NCBI GenBank assembly: GCA_032717465.1
Contig: CM064690.1
Span: 9,001,093-9,065,092 of the forward strand
From: Coenobita brevimanus
Taxonomy: Eukaryota; Arthropoda; Malacostraca; Decapoda; Coenobitidae
Length of the DNA: 64,000 nucleotides
Direction of reading: 5' to 3'
Below are positions 22,746 through 35,705 of this stretch, in pieces (positions within the stretch are counted from its first letter, which is position 1; the number at the start of each line of letters is the position of its first letter). The notes under the pieces are model-generated. The model saw nothing but the letters and a program-made list of their open reading frames with translations. It had not been told where the DNA came from and made no database searches. Position numbers and translations under genes: made by a program.

Positions 22746-24288
22746 TGACCGCTTTCTAGTTTGTGTTTTGCATGAAAACAGTGAAAAGGAAAAAAAAAAT
22801 ACTGAATAATTCTGTTGGTACATGGGCGAGTGGCTGGAGGCAGAAAGAGACTGATGAGTAAAGGTAAGTTATTAAAGAAAAGCAAATTAACTGACAAGGA
22901 GAGCTCAGTGCAGTGAAACCTATATTAGTGGCACTGTAGTTATGATGTCTGGTCTTAGTGATAGCCTTGCATAATTCTGTATCCCAGAAGATGACTGGAA
23001 GCATTCAATCGTGTAATGCCATCAAACGAGGTAGGCTGATTATGACTACGGTTGTCTAGGTTCGAGCACCTGCACCTAGAAGGGGGTAATATGGCACTTG
23101 CTATTACCGTTGCTATTTGCACTGAAACAAAAAGTTTCAACTTATCGGTACTGCGAAGCAGGGCAGCATCATTTTCGGCAACTTGCTCTATACTTTTGTG
23201 CGAGGTTCAGTTTATCTGTATTTCTTGCTCTGTGTGTGCCGAGACTATTTGATGAGACTGAAAGTTCCCCGGTGAGATCTTATGGTTACTCAGAAGGCCT
23301 TTCACTAAAATTAATTTTTTAATCATGATTTTTAGGGGGCCAGCCTCCCTCACCAAATTATAGACATTCAGAAAGGGTAAAAAATGGGTAGTTGTGGCTT
23401 TCATATCATTAATAAATGTTGTGCAATTGACTCTCATCCATAATGCAGTCTACAAGGAGCGTGACGTCCATTAATGATTCTTGGGGGATCAGCTCCAACC
23501 AAAATGAAAATGATCAGATATAGGGGAAACGAACACGGATTTCAGCGAAACCTCTCAGATCCGTTTGTCTGGTTCCTTGATAAAGTCTTCCACTATATTA
23601 AATTTTCCACCATTATTTTAAGAGGAGTCAGCTCCCCTCTAAATCTTACACAGGATACAAAATAGAAGAAGGAGGGCAGATATCGCTATGATACTTTTGT
23701 GCATGTTGTAAAATGGACATCCATTGGATAACAGCAACAACAACAACAACAACTACGACTAGTACTACTACTACTACTACTACTACTACTATTCACTGAG
23801 TGTATCATGGGATATTACCCCTACAATATGCCACCATTGCAATCATATGGATTTTATATCGGGATATCAGCTTCTTTCATGACTCAGGTCGGTATGCATA
23901 TCGCGGGACTGGGTATGCAGTTTCTCTGCTTTTCTCTGAATGCATGGGAAGGAACTGCGCTTCTTTATTATCGTTGGAAATGGGTAAAATATTGAAAACA
24001 GTAGAGGAAAGTGCGGTATGATATGAGAGAAACAGGTATGCGAAAAGCATAATTACATCATTTGCATCAACAGCGAGCAAAAATTACATCCCACGGGACT
24101 AGTATATGTTCCTGGAGCCATAATTACAAATGATTCTAATGAACTTATTGCAGTTTTAAGTCTCCATAACGGTTAACTATTAGAACAGATCGTTTTGCTT
24201 TGCGTAATTTGGCATGTAAAACTCAGTTTAATTTGACTGTGAAGTATAGTATTTGGTAACTGTACCAGTGCAGATATACTGTATATAT
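22746..24288. other. No recognisable gene; small microsatellite
   Basis: AT-rich DNA with (CAA)n-(ACT)n at 23730-23792. Short open frames lack recognisable motifs. Confidence 0.45.
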
Positions 24289-24290
24289 AT

Positions 24291-25219
<929 letters not shown>

Positions 25220-26270
25220 CTTGCATAAGCAATCTTAAACACAGGATAAGCTTAGCAGAGTTTATACATACGGGCGCAGATTAAAAGATGTGATTACCAT
25301 TTGAACCCGGACTGCCTGTCAGTTTCCGTCTGTTACAATTAAGATCACTGTCAGGAATATTTAATAGCAGAGTAATATTAACAGAAAAGGATGGAACCCT
25401 CAAAGAATCCCTGGGAACGTATTTTTAAGTACTCCAAAGCTTCACTTGTGTATCAGATTGCTTGCATATACTGCACGTTGGTCTTAACTCATACAGCTAC
25501 CATGCGCGTCACAACTAAGGCAGATTGTATATTAAAGTGAAAAACACGACCATGCAAAATTACTATAATAATTAACTTCCAGGGCGACTTGCTTATTGTA
25601 GAACTTGGTCAGAATTCTTTATAAATACAATGCCCGAAGCAATTAGAGGTGTGTGCGCGTGGAAAGGGGAGGGCCACATCCCTAAATTGGCCAAATGGTG
25701 GTGAGGGCAGGTGTGGCCTCTACCTAATCTTCACCGGCTGATGCCTCCTGTTATCATGAATACTACTCCTGGACCCGTACTGGTGTTAGTCTGGAGACTC
25801 CTTATCGTCTCTTTCTTACCAGGTTGTTTCTGTTCTGAGTACATTGGTATTCATGTATATGGTAGCATTGGAAACTATTTCGATATTACAATGACAGAAA
25901 TAACACAGGGTAATACCGTAATGTAATCTGTAAAATAAAACGTGATGATTGTGACAGCATGCCCCCCCGAGCTCACAGGAGTAGGTGAACTGATCTCACT
26001 AAAAGGGACATCGTACTACTGACGGCATAGATCTCGCAGCACCTCTTTCACAGCGATTAATTTACTTATTTTGATGTTTTTCATAATACAGTGCATTACT
26101 GAAGCATCTGTACTGATAGAATAGGTACATACTGTATGTAACAAAAGTATCAAGATGCAAATTGTATAATAAATTACTCAGAAAATGGCTAGGATGTCTC
26201 CTTTGCCACCTATAGTATGGTCTGGGATTCAATGACTTATATAACGGGGTTTATATAAAACGTATCCCAG
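25220..26270. other. No recognisable gene; possible type-P repeat at its end
   Basis: The stretch 26035-26175 weakly resembles the type-P repeat (GCACCTCTTTCACAGCGATT near 26038). Nothing else was recognised. Confidence 0.35.
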
Positions 26271-26285
26271 TTCTCATCCGTTGCG

Positions 26286-26462
26286 CGGGGGGGGGGGGGC
26301 GGTAGCACAGTGGTAGCGCGCTGGACTTGTAATCGGGGGATTGCAAGTTCGAGCCTCGCCCGGACTGCCGTGCTGGGAGGGGTAGCTCCCTCCTGTAACC
26401 CTAGCGGGGCTATATAGTCCAATACAGGGCTTAGCTCGGGGGAACTCCATTTCTCCCATTTT
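26286..26462 (+). mobile_element. tRNA-derived SINE with 15-bp target duplication
   Basis: TTCTCATCCGTTGCG stands immediately before (26271-26285) and after (26463-26477) the element, an exact 15-bp target duplication. The head is tRNA-like: box A TAGCACAGTGG, an anticodon region with CTTGTAA (TGT, Thr-like) and box B AGTTCGAGCCT. A unique body follows and ends in a short T run. The unmutated duplication implies a fairly recent insertion. A LINE would have supplied reverse transcriptase in trans. Confidence 0.88.
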
Positions 26463-26749
26463 TTCTCATCCGTTGCGGGGACGGTGCAGGCAGCGTTACC
26501 AGTGTCTACCTTACATTTATTGTACATCAGTTGACTGAATAATTTACTAGTAATTTCACGAAACAGTCAAAGTATCTGTGACCTTCACACCCCGCAAGAA
26601 ACAGAATTAATGAGTGAACTACATGAGCCATTCCATACTCGTATATTGATTTCCACTTAGCAAGCCTGTCTTTTTTCGTTTAAACAACTCCATGTACACC
26701 AGATGACTTCACCCACTTTCATAGATCACATCTTCGGTACTAAATTCCA

Positions 26750-26825
26750 CCACCTGCACTGTACCCTTGCTCAGGCTGTCTCATTCAAGACTGGTGTGAT
26801 GGTGTTAACGGGGATGTGTCTTGTG
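26750..26825 (-). mobile_element. Diverged fragment of the SINE family at 34.3 and 63 kb
   Basis: GCTGTCTCATTCAAGACTGG and the following bases match the body of the SINEs at 34450-34500 and 63680-63720 with substitutions. The tRNA head is absent. Confidence 0.5.
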
Positions 26826-27116
26826 AACAACTGTTTCAGTTAACGATTTTCAGATATCCACTCTGTTCTCTGCACCAGACTTGGGTCTCTCCAGCTTCCT
26901 TCAGGACAGCAATTCACTTCTGCAATTTACCTCCACCTCCTCGGCTAAAGACGTAAGGAATCACTGACTACAACTGTGCCTCGCTTCGGACTATCAGTGG
27001 AACACCACCACCATGAGCGACATTCAGTATAGCAACAATGGAAACGAGAAAAGAAGGTACAAGATGGAAATTTACTTCTTTGCAAAGCCTATCGGCAAAT
27101 CCTTATAGAAAATAGA

Positions 27117-27119
<3 letters not shown>

Positions 27120-27172
<53 letters not shown>

Positions 27173-27187
27173 GACAGAGACAGAGTG
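27120..27187. repeat. (GA)n-(CAGA)n microsatellite
   Basis: GA run then CAGA units. Confidence 0.95.
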
Positions 27188-27423
27188 CTGGAGTAGCAGT
27201 GAAACTGCTATTCCAACACCAGAATAAAAGCGATTAGGAATAAGGCAAGGACTTACTGCTCTCAAAGACATATTTTATGCACAGAGAAGGCAAACACTTG
27301 TTGTTCTTACTATTCACGTGCATCTAACGAAGGCGGACAGTGCTTTATGATTATTACGCAGGTCCTCATTGACGAAACCCTTTATTATTACAAAATTGAC
27401 AGTGGATGTTGTGGCCTAGTTGG

Positions 27424-27424
<1 letters not shown>

Positions 27425-27459
<35 letters not shown>

Positions 27460-27465
27460 TTTGTT

Positions 27466-27521
<56 letters not shown>
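27425..27521. repeat. (GT)n microsatellite with a (GTTT) interruption
   Basis: GT units broken by GTTT at about 27455-27470. Cys/Val-rich open frames here are artefacts. Confidence 0.95.
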
Positions 27522-27523
<2 letters not shown>

Positions 27524-27666
27524 TTGATTTTGAGGATAAAATGGACAGACCTATCTCTGAGACTCAACAGCATTCCTAACCACATCCGATGGCGTCACAC
27601 ACGATATTATGGTAACTGCAGAACTGCTTTATTCACGACCAGTGCAGTGATATTAACTTTAATGCT

Positions 27667-27747
27667 TTGTATGGTGTGTAGGAGGACTACCGCGCCTTGA
27701 GAGCATGCTGTGAAGCTTATGCCCAGAGGCACACAAAAAAAAAAAAA
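27667..27747 (+). mobile_element. SINE 3' tail fragment with poly-A
   Basis: GTATGGTGTGTAGGAGGACT onward matches the 3' end of the SINEs at 34314-34645 and 63074-63380 and ends in a 13-base A run. The tRNA head is missing. Confidence 0.75.
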
Positions 27748-29440
27748 TAGTAATTGGGTCTTGGAGGAGATAATACCGTTTTCGACGAAATTTTAAGTTC
27801 CATATTGTTCCCCATCTCAAGCTAGGATAGATCTCACGTCCTTCTGAGCTACAGTCCACTTCTTTACTACTTAAACAGCACCTGATTGACACTAGAAGGC
27901 TGACACAGTTGGCAAGTTAAGACTACTAATGCAGACACTTTTAAGGTTGACACTTCAGATTCGACAGCTGAGATTCGGGGATGGATTCACGAGTTTATTT
28001 CTCACAATGATTGGCATAATTCCCTTTTTACGATATAATTAGGCCCTTGGCAGTAAGTTAGGGTGATTAAGGGGAGCGTGGGGACAAGATAAGATGATGG
28101 GTGAGGAAGGGAAGACGAAAATGGCGAATGTAAAAGGCGGAGCAGAATAATTGGTGGGTGATGAAAATGTACGTGTAACAGCATGATGGAGTAATGAGTA
28201 AGGACTGAAACGAGTGAGATGTATATGAAGAAGAGAAAAGAACGCCCAGAATAATTTCTTCATTAAGATGACATACTGGTTCACCATTACTGCCTCCAGA
28301 CGATTGTATTCAGCTTAAGATGGATCCCTTGTATGAAGGGATTGATCACCTTCGTCATGGAGGTTGTTTTTGGCCTTGCTTGTTTTTCCATATTTTATTT
28401 GTCTTTTTGTAACATTAATGGAAAAAATTACTGGATGGAATTGCAAAAAATCCGGAATAATAACTGACTTGCTCAAGGTAAACAAGTGACCACTTTCTTG
28501 GTAACAATGGCCAAAAGTCAAAGTCATAAGAATAACGAGGAAATCACTAAATAATGCATATATTACTAGTGAAGCATTGAAAAAAAAAAGAGGGGGGGGG
28601 ACCAAGGCCATGATTTTCCTTAATGATATCCATTCTTTTCTGGAGTATAGTTTTCTGTAGTATAGTTTGTCCTTCAATGTTTATCAAGAAGATGCTGCCT
28701 TAGCGAAGATATGCGTTCCAGTGCTCCTGTGAGGCTTTATCTGACTTTTCCTGTTCGATGTCTCTCTTAATGTGAGTGAAATTATCTGCAGAGAACACGA
28801 ATAAAATAAATTATACGTAGTCTGAGTGTCTTAATGCGTTTAGTGCACGAAGAACATTAAGAAAATAACATTTTACCAACTTCTAAACTTCTCTTAGAAT
28901 ATGGTCCGCAAAGCCGAACTAGCATCCAGATCCCCGCCTGCACTGCTGGAGTAAGAGGGGGTTTGAGTTATACGAAGTGAAATTTAAAGGCTGAGAGATT
29001 ATGGAAGAGCGTAAAAAGAAGCGAAAGGAGTACACAGGAAAGAAAGCAATAACATACCTATTAGTTATTGGAAGACCGTTCATTTTTGAGTAGGTAGTCG
29101 AATAGTTAGAAGCCCAGTCAGAGTGACGGTGTTGCCACGTACTGTACATAGGTTGAATCCCCAAGAGATAAATGGAGGTTTACGGTTACCGTAATGCCAC
29201 CAAGAAAGGCAATCTGATCATCTACCTTCAGCGGCACTGGGTCACGGGACCCTACACCTAGAAGTCGGTAATATGAAAGTAGCAGTTTCTACTTAATGCT
29301 TCTATGTCCCAAAGACAATGATAGGAAAGCAATAATACGAGTAAATGGGCTGGGAAATATTAGGCAATAAAGGATTTTAATTCCTCTGACCACCTGGTGT
29401 AATGTAGACTCGTAGAACAATTATCTTTACCCCCTCCCTG
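27748..29440. other. No recognisable gene; a type-E fragment within
   Basis: At 28380-28515 the text TTGTCTTTTTGTAACATTAA and following bases resembles the start block of the type-E elements. No protein or RNA gene was recognised elsewhere. Confidence 0.4.
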
Positions 29441-29599
29441 CACACCACCTCTTTTTCTTTCCTTCCTTCCTTCGATTTTGTCTCATCTCTCCACTTCTTT
29501 CTATTTTTCCATTATTTTCTTCTTACCTTCCTCCCTTTTTCCCTTTCGCCTCGACACTTTCCCACTCCTCGTTCCTTTTTTCTTTCCATTTTTACCTCG

Positions 29600-30560
29600 C
29601 CTTGACGAAGTCCGACCAGGTGTAATTTTTGGTCGAGTTTCTTTGTTTGTTTGATTGATTGTTAGCAACATTACGGAAAAAACGGTTGGATGAGATTACA
29701 TGAAACTTTCAGGATATGTTGGCACTGATCCCCTAAGAGAGTTATTAAATTTTGGACGTAATCCAGTGACCCTGAAAGGTAAAAATCAAGGTTACTGATT
29801 TTCAGAGGGCTATAACTTGAAAACAGTTGAAGATATATTTATTATTAGGAACATACAGGAACTCGTAATCTGGGCTTTCGTTTGACACCAAGACTTTTGA
29901 CCATGAATGATCTTGAAAGGTGAAACTCAAGGTCACGGATATTAAGAGGGCTATAACTCGGAACTGGTTGAAGATGGAGAGATATTTACTATTATCAACA
30001 TATAGGAAATCCCGTATGGGTTTTTAATTGGTACCTTGACCTTTGACCGTAAGTGACCTTGAAAGGTCAAATTCAAGTCACGGATATTCAGGGGGTTGTA
30101 ACTAGAAACTCGTTGAAGATATACTTACTATTACCAAAATGTTGGACGTTTCATATGGTCTTTCAAATGGCACCATGACCTTTGACCTTGAGTGACCTTG
30201 AAAGGTCAAACGCAAGATCACCGATTTTCAGAGGACATAACTTGCAAACATTTGCGCCAATACGTTAGACTTTAGCCCATTAATTCCCAGGGCTCCTGGG
30301 TGAGGGCTTTTGCTGGTAGGGTGGTAAACGTACTGCCCTCCCCCTATTGGCTCATAGTCGCGAAACTCATAGGTCCCTACCCCGGGGTTCCCTCCTTTAT
30401 TAACTTTCGAAAATGTCCAGTTCCTTCCTATATTGAGGTCGCTGTGCGCAAATGGGTTAATTAAGCACTGACACTAGACGGCAGAAATGAGTCAGTATTT
30501 AATAGCAATAAAATAACTATTGTCGGGCGAGGTTTGTTGTGCCTGGCACCAGTTGTTTTA
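29600..30560 (+). repeat. Type-E element, copy 2, with ~145-bp tandem units
   Basis: The start block (GTTTGTTTGATTGATTG then GCAACATTACGGAAAAAACG) resembles copy 1. The units each open with GACCTTGAAAGGTCAAA or a variant (about 29768, 29910, 30055, 30190) and contain GAGGGCTATAACT and GTTGAAGATAT. The ending GGCGAGGTTTGTTGTGCCTG then GCACCAGTTG matches copy 1. A small TTAA-flanked element (30272-30460) lies in it. Non-coding. Confidence 0.65.
30272..30460 (+). mobile_element. Short piggyBac-like MITE (possible)
   Basis: Begins CCCATTAATTCCCAGG after TTAG (30272-30275) and ends CAAATGGG before TTAA (30457-30460). A related sequence at 48398 begins at the same CCCATT, also after an AT-rich TAA. 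That supports a real terminus. The inverted repeat is only 6 bp, so the assignment is weak. Confidence 0.45.
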
Positions 30561-30905
30561 TTTTAATTTCTTCCCCTCTTCCTCTATTCCTCATTCATTC
30601 CCTCACTTTCCCCCATCTTTCCACATCTTACCTTCTTCTCCCTCTCCCTCTTTTTTTTTTTTTTTTTTTTTTCGTAAATCATCCCCTTTCACCCCGTTCA
30701 CTTCTGATCCTTCCTCCAGTCGCCTTTTTTTCCTCTCTCACGCATCAAGCTTATCCTTCCACTTCTTTCCCTTCTTCCCTCCTTCTCCCTTTAGCTATTC
30801 TCACCCATCTATCCACCTCTTCCTCTCTTTTATATCTCCTTCTCTCTTTTTTCCCTCCCTCTCCCCACTCCTCTTCCTTCGTCTTACCTTATTCCTTCTC
30901 TTTTC
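30560..30905. repeat. Polypyrimidine tract
   Basis: About 345 bp almost free of purines except scattered A, with a 23-T run at about 30650. A similar tract lies at 29440-29600. Open frames on it are compositional artefacts. Confidence 0.8.
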
Positions 30906-31154
30906 TGGCAGACGCATTACATATTTAGAATCGAGGGTGTTCTCTTGATTAAAGTACAGTATTTTATCAGTTAATGTCTCTTGTGAATTTTTGGCTAGGT
31001 TTACCTAATTGTCTCCTAGGGTCTTAGTGTGGGATAGTGATTTCTTTCTTATATTTATAAACGGTAGGGTCTTAGCATAGATTTATTCTGTGCTTTTGAT
31101 CGTAGCATAGATGCCACTATTTTATTAATATTCTCGTACATTTATTTTCTTTGT

Positions 31155-31158
<4 letters not shown>

Positions 31159-31197
<39 letters not shown>
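31159..31197. repeat. (AT)n microsatellite
   Basis: AT run directly before the LINE B fragment. Confidence 0.95.
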
Positions 31198-31198
<1 letters not shown>

Positions 31199-33437
31199 CT
31201 GGATGCGAGTGCATACGGAGATTAGAGATGTGGACTCTCTGACCACCACCTGGTGGTGGTGAGAGTCAAGGTTAACACGTGATGGATGAATTGAAGGAGA
31301 GAAAGACAGGAGGAAGCAGTCCATACAAAGATGGTAAAAAGGTTGCACTGGGATGAAGAAATGGAACAATATAAGATAGAAGTGGAGGAGCAATTGGGTT
31401 AATATAACTTTGAGAAGATGGGGTAGGTGAAAGATATGTGTAAGGTATTCACACAAGACAGTGTAGCATGTTACGTGGTGTGTGGGATGAAGAGTAGACG
31501 AAAGGGGGTGAAAGAAACAGCACTATGGAATGAAGAGGCGAGACAAGCTGTGGTGCAAGAGAAAAAAGCATATAGAGATTTGATGGGAGGCAAAGGTATG
31601 GAGGAAGTTGGGAGACGGAATAGAGTTGTATGGAGAGAGCAGGAGAGAGATGAAATGATTAGCAAGAGGGAGTAAGAGGAGAGTGGGTGAGAGTTTGTTA
31701 GAATTTTCAAGGTAAAGTGGAGAGAATGTGTGAAAATGTTCTAGAAGGAGATTAAGAGAGTAAGACAGGGTGATAAAAGACGGTAGTAGGGGAGTGAATG
31801 ATAAAAAAGGCAGATTGATTGTGGAGAAGGGAGAAAAAGTGGGCAGATGGAGAGTACACTTTAAGGAATTGTTAAACATAGTGAATGAAAGTAACGCGAG
31901 TATAAGTAGCCGGGAAATAGCTGGGAGTAGAAGCGAGATGGGAGGAGGAGATCAGTCAGATGGAAGTAGCTGAAGCAATGTAGAAAGTTAAAATGGGGCA
32001 AACCCCAAGAATTTATAGAGTGTATGGTGAAATGCTGAGGCACGGGAGAGGGAATGCTGTAGAATGGATTTGGAAGATGTGCAGACTGGCCTGGAAGGAA
32101 GGTAGAGTCCCGGTGGACTGGAAGTCATGTATAATTATTCCCTTATACAAAGGAGAAGGGGAAAAAAGAAGTGTGTGATAATCGCATGGGAATTTGTCCT
32201 CTTAAAGAAAAAGAAAAAGTATATGATAGGATACTTATTGACAGAGTTAGGGAAAAAAACAGAGGAATTAGTTGGAGAAGAACAGGGAGGTTTCAGGAAG
32301 GGAAGAGGCTGAGTAGAGCAGATACTCATCCTTAGGTGTTCAGTGGAAAAGTCTCTAGAGAAGGGAAAGAAGTTTTGTGAGGCCTTCATGGATTTGGAGA
32401 AAGCAAATAACAGTGAATAGACAAGGAATGTGGAATATATATATATAATGTATGGAGTAAACAGAAAGCTGTTGAATGCTGTTGAGAGTATGTATGAGGG
32501 CGCTAAGGCTGCTGTGCATGTGGATGGTGAGCTGAGTGAATTTTTCTGTTTGAATGTTGACTTCAGTGGGCTATGCCAAGTTTCCATGGTTGTTCAGTGT
32601 GTATATAGATGGAGTTATAAAAGAGGTATATAAAAAAGGTAGGGCAGTGGATGCTGGAGCGGTCCTAGTAAGAGAGAGCAGTGTTTGGAAACTTCCTGTT
32701 CTTTTGTTTGCAGGTGATACTGTCTTGTTAAGTGAAGACGAAGAGGATCTGCTGGGCTTAGTGAGTGAGTTTGGGAGAGTCTACATGAAACTGAATCTAC
32801 AGGTGACTGTAGGGAAGAGTAAAGTTATGGTCTCCGAGAGAAATGGAGTCACTGAATACATAGTGAGGCTGGGTAGTGAGGAGATGGAAAAGATGAGTGC
32901 ATTTAAGTACCTGGGTAGTGTGATGAGTAGGAATGGAAGTTTAGAGGACGAACTGCTTGAAAGGGCATACCAGGGATGAAAAGGTGTCACTTTACTGAAA
33001 GCAATGATAAGAAATAGGGAAGCAAGCATGAGATGTAAAAAGTCGCTGCATGATAATATTGTAATACCCACTCTAACGTATGGAAGCGACGCTTGGAGCT
33101 TCTTGGAATGACACACGTCTAGAGTGAGGGGAGTGGAAACTAGTTATTTGAAAGGAGCATGTGCAGTGACATGAAGAGACAGAGTAAATAATGAGGAGGT
33201 GAGGAAGCATTGTGGTGTGGATGTGGATGTGATATAATGTGTTAGGAGAAATACATTGAGGTGGTTTGGCCATGTGGAGAAGTTGGGGAGAAAGAGACTA
33301 ACGAGGAGAGTGTATGTGAGTGAGGCGGAGGATGGAGGAGAGAGAGGGAGACAGAGAATGAGATGAAGGGATGGAGTGGAGGCATATTAGACAGTGGGGT
33401 GTAAGTTGGAGGGAGGGCATAGAAATGGTAGGGGTAC
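31197..33437 (+). pseudogene. LINE B (RTE-like) fragment: end of endonuclease to C-terminus
   Basis: A non-LTR retrotransposon truncated on its 5' side at an AT repeat. The sense begins with CGLSDHHLVVV (end of the endonuclease), passes WREHFEELLN-like text near 31850, and enters the reverse transcriptase (IIIPLYKG near 32130, EEQGGFRKGRG near 32280, FMDLEKA near 32390). The catalytic ADD is degraded to FAGDTVLLS near 32708. It ends in a FKYLGSVMSRNGSLEDEL domain and a WFGHVEKL C-terminal motif near 33265. Stops and frameshifts are frequent. It matches the copy at 49671-52695, aligning from SDHH. Its 3' end is cut at about 33437, short of the tail seen in the other two copies. Confidence 0.85.
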
Positions 33438-34312
33438 AGACATTAATTGCACAATATGAATAGATACTGGTATTATATAATCACTGTACAATATGTAACA
33501 CTAGCACAGTATGTAATAGGCAGGTAGATATATCTAGGGCATCAGGATGAGAATCACAAACCATCCTCTGGTTCTAGACAACCAAGAATGTGTGATGTAT
33601 ATCAAATACATGATGTTGTCAAACACTCACAGAAGTCACTTATCTGACATGATGGAAATGTGCCAGATGCTATACACACACACACATACGCTCACACGCC
33701 ATCCAGCCGGAAGTCAGTTTGTAGTATATCCCAGATATCAGGAGCTGAGAGAGCAGAAGGAAATTAGGAGGCATTAATGAAGGAAAAGGAGATCGGTAGG
33801 AGGCAGAAAGAGACTGGAGAGAAGAGATTAGCTCTGAAACTCAGTGGGGTCCCGTTACTCTGGCCTTCGCAGGGATAAGCGGTGAAACAATATAACTGAA
33901 CAATATAACTGTGTCACAATATAACTGTGTCAAAATAAAACCCTTTAACCCGAGATAGTCTATACCTCACCTTCACTTATGATACATTCTCCACGCTATC
34001 CAACGCCTCACGACTTTATATTGGTAGTAGCGCACATTATTGGTGACAGAGGTGCCTCGCCAATCTACAATCTATTGTCTTCATTTGGCAGCGGCAGAAA
34101 TCGGCGATATTCTACGATACCGACATCGGTGGCAACGATTCTCAACAATATCCACATTATCGACACTGGTAGCACCTACCTACCTAGCTGCCTACCGACC
34201 TACCTACCTACCTATCGACAGGGGATAGGGCGACACACAGGTAATTTGTTTGCCGTCACAACTTTCGGGATTAAGACGTCAGACTCTCTCTAGATAGATA
34301 CATAAAAGATAG
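33438..34312. other. No recognisable gene
   Basis: Contains three copies of ACAATATAACTG at 33890-33930 and a (CTAC)-type run at 34180-34212. Nothing else was recognised. Confidence 0.45.
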
Positions 34313-34313
34313 A

Positions 34314-34645
34314 TTTTTTTTTTTTTTTATGTGTCCGACTCCGGGCATAGGCTTCACAGCCTGCTCTCAAGGCCCAGTAGTCCTCCTACGTACCATACAC
34401 CTCTCTTCATGTCATCACTTCGGCGCTAAACCCACCGTCCATATTGAATACATGCTAGGGCTGTCTCATACAAGACTGGTGTACTGGTATTTGTGGGACA
34501 TGTCGGCGGGTCTTCTGGTAGATCAGTAAAGTCTGATTTCATGAAATTCAAATCCTTTAACTGTTCCCAGCCACAGCGGGGATTTGAACCTGGGTTCTGT
34601 AGGACCGTAGGCCACCTCTCTACCGACTGAGCCACCGCCTCCCCC
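34314..34645 (-). mobile_element. tRNA-derived SINE (family of 63 kb)
   Basis: On the minus strand the head reads GGCGGTGGCTCAGTCGGTAG (box A region), then GGTTCAAATCC (box B). A body of about 220 bp follows, with a CGGAGTCGGACACAT end and a 15-base poly-A (34314-34328 as T). The head abuts an AT microsatellite, as in the two related copies near 63 kb. Confidence 0.85.
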
Positions 34646-34647
<2 letters not shown>

Positions 34648-34681
<34 letters not shown>

Positions 34682-34763
34682 ATCTATCTATCTATATATA
34701 TATATATATATAGATAGATAGATAGATAGATAGATAGAGATTGATAGATAGATAGATAGATAG

Positions 34764-34803
<40 letters not shown>
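34648..34803. repeat. (AT)n-(ATAG)n-(GT)n compound microsatellite
   Basis: AT, then CTAT/ATAG tetranucleotides, then a GT run at 34768-34803. Confidence 0.95.
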
Positions 34804-34809
<6 letters not shown>

Positions 34810-34934
34810 ATTACAGATAGAGTTTGGACTGAAAAACAGTAAGAGGAAATAAATAGATATGAATTAGAAAAAAAAAATGTGGAGGAATGACCTTGGCTCT
34901 GCTTTTGGTTGTGCCAAAAAAAAAAAAAAAAAAA

Positions 34935-35118
34935 TTCTTCTGTCCCGTTTGCGTTCCCTCCCCCTCTCCTCTTTCACCGCCATCAATAAGCCATACAGCT
35001 CGTGTGTAGGTCAAATAAAAGCGTGGCCCGTTCTTCTTCTTTGCCTTTTTTCCCCATTTCCTCTGTACCCTCAGCTGCTTGCCTCCGCCTACCCGATTTC
35101 CCTCCATACAGGCGCCGC

Positions 35119-35149
<31 letters not shown>

Positions 35150-35260
35150 CTTCTCTTTTTTCCCTCCTTTTCATCTGGTCTCTCTCTCTTCTGGACTGTT
35201 GTCAGTTAATCTTCTCCCTTTCCTCCCTCTCTTTCTCTCCATCCCCCAGCCAATTATATT
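34935..35260. repeat. Pyrimidine-rich tract
   Basis: CT-rich on the plus strand with a (CT)n core at 35121-35147. No gene. Confidence 0.7.
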
Positions 35261-35263
35261 CAC

Positions 35264-35640
35264 AGGCCAGATGGCTGAGTGTGGGGTGTGAGGACAGACC
35301 CATAATAAGTTTTCTGTATAAAAGGAAACATGACCAGAGATTTATGATGATAGTTGTGTGACAGGAAAATGGGACTTGTATGAACAGATGCGGGATCCGA
35401 CAATACACAAAGAAAAAAAAAAGTTAACAAGAGAGAGGAAGAAAGGAAGAAAAAGAAAGCCAGTGAGATATACATAAATAGATTCTACGTGTATAGATGG
35501 TAAGACAGACAGGTCAATGGAATACAGATGTAGACAAATAGATATATAGACAGATAGATTGATGGTGTGCGATTTGTGATGTTTGCAGAATAAAAAGTAA
35601 AAGTCAAATGTAATGGACATATTGAATAGCACCGTGGTTG
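35264..35640. other. No recognisable feature
   Basis: AT- and GATA-rich non-coding sequence. Confidence 0.4.
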
Positions 35641-35705
35641 CTGGACTTCATGTGGTCCAGGGCATTAGGCAACTCCAGAATGATGACAGGTGCACAAGAT
35701 CAAGA

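Noticed and set aside
26286..26360. A true tRNA-Thr gene
   Set aside because: The anticodon stem does not pair and the sequence continues into a SINE body within a target duplication.
29768..30250. CRISPR-like or satellite gene cluster
   Set aside because: Diverged ~145-bp tandem units belong to a dispersed non-coding element.
30520..30948. Pro/Ser/Phe-rich frames suggesting membrane proteins
   Set aside because: They arise from a polypyrimidine tract and have no family motif.
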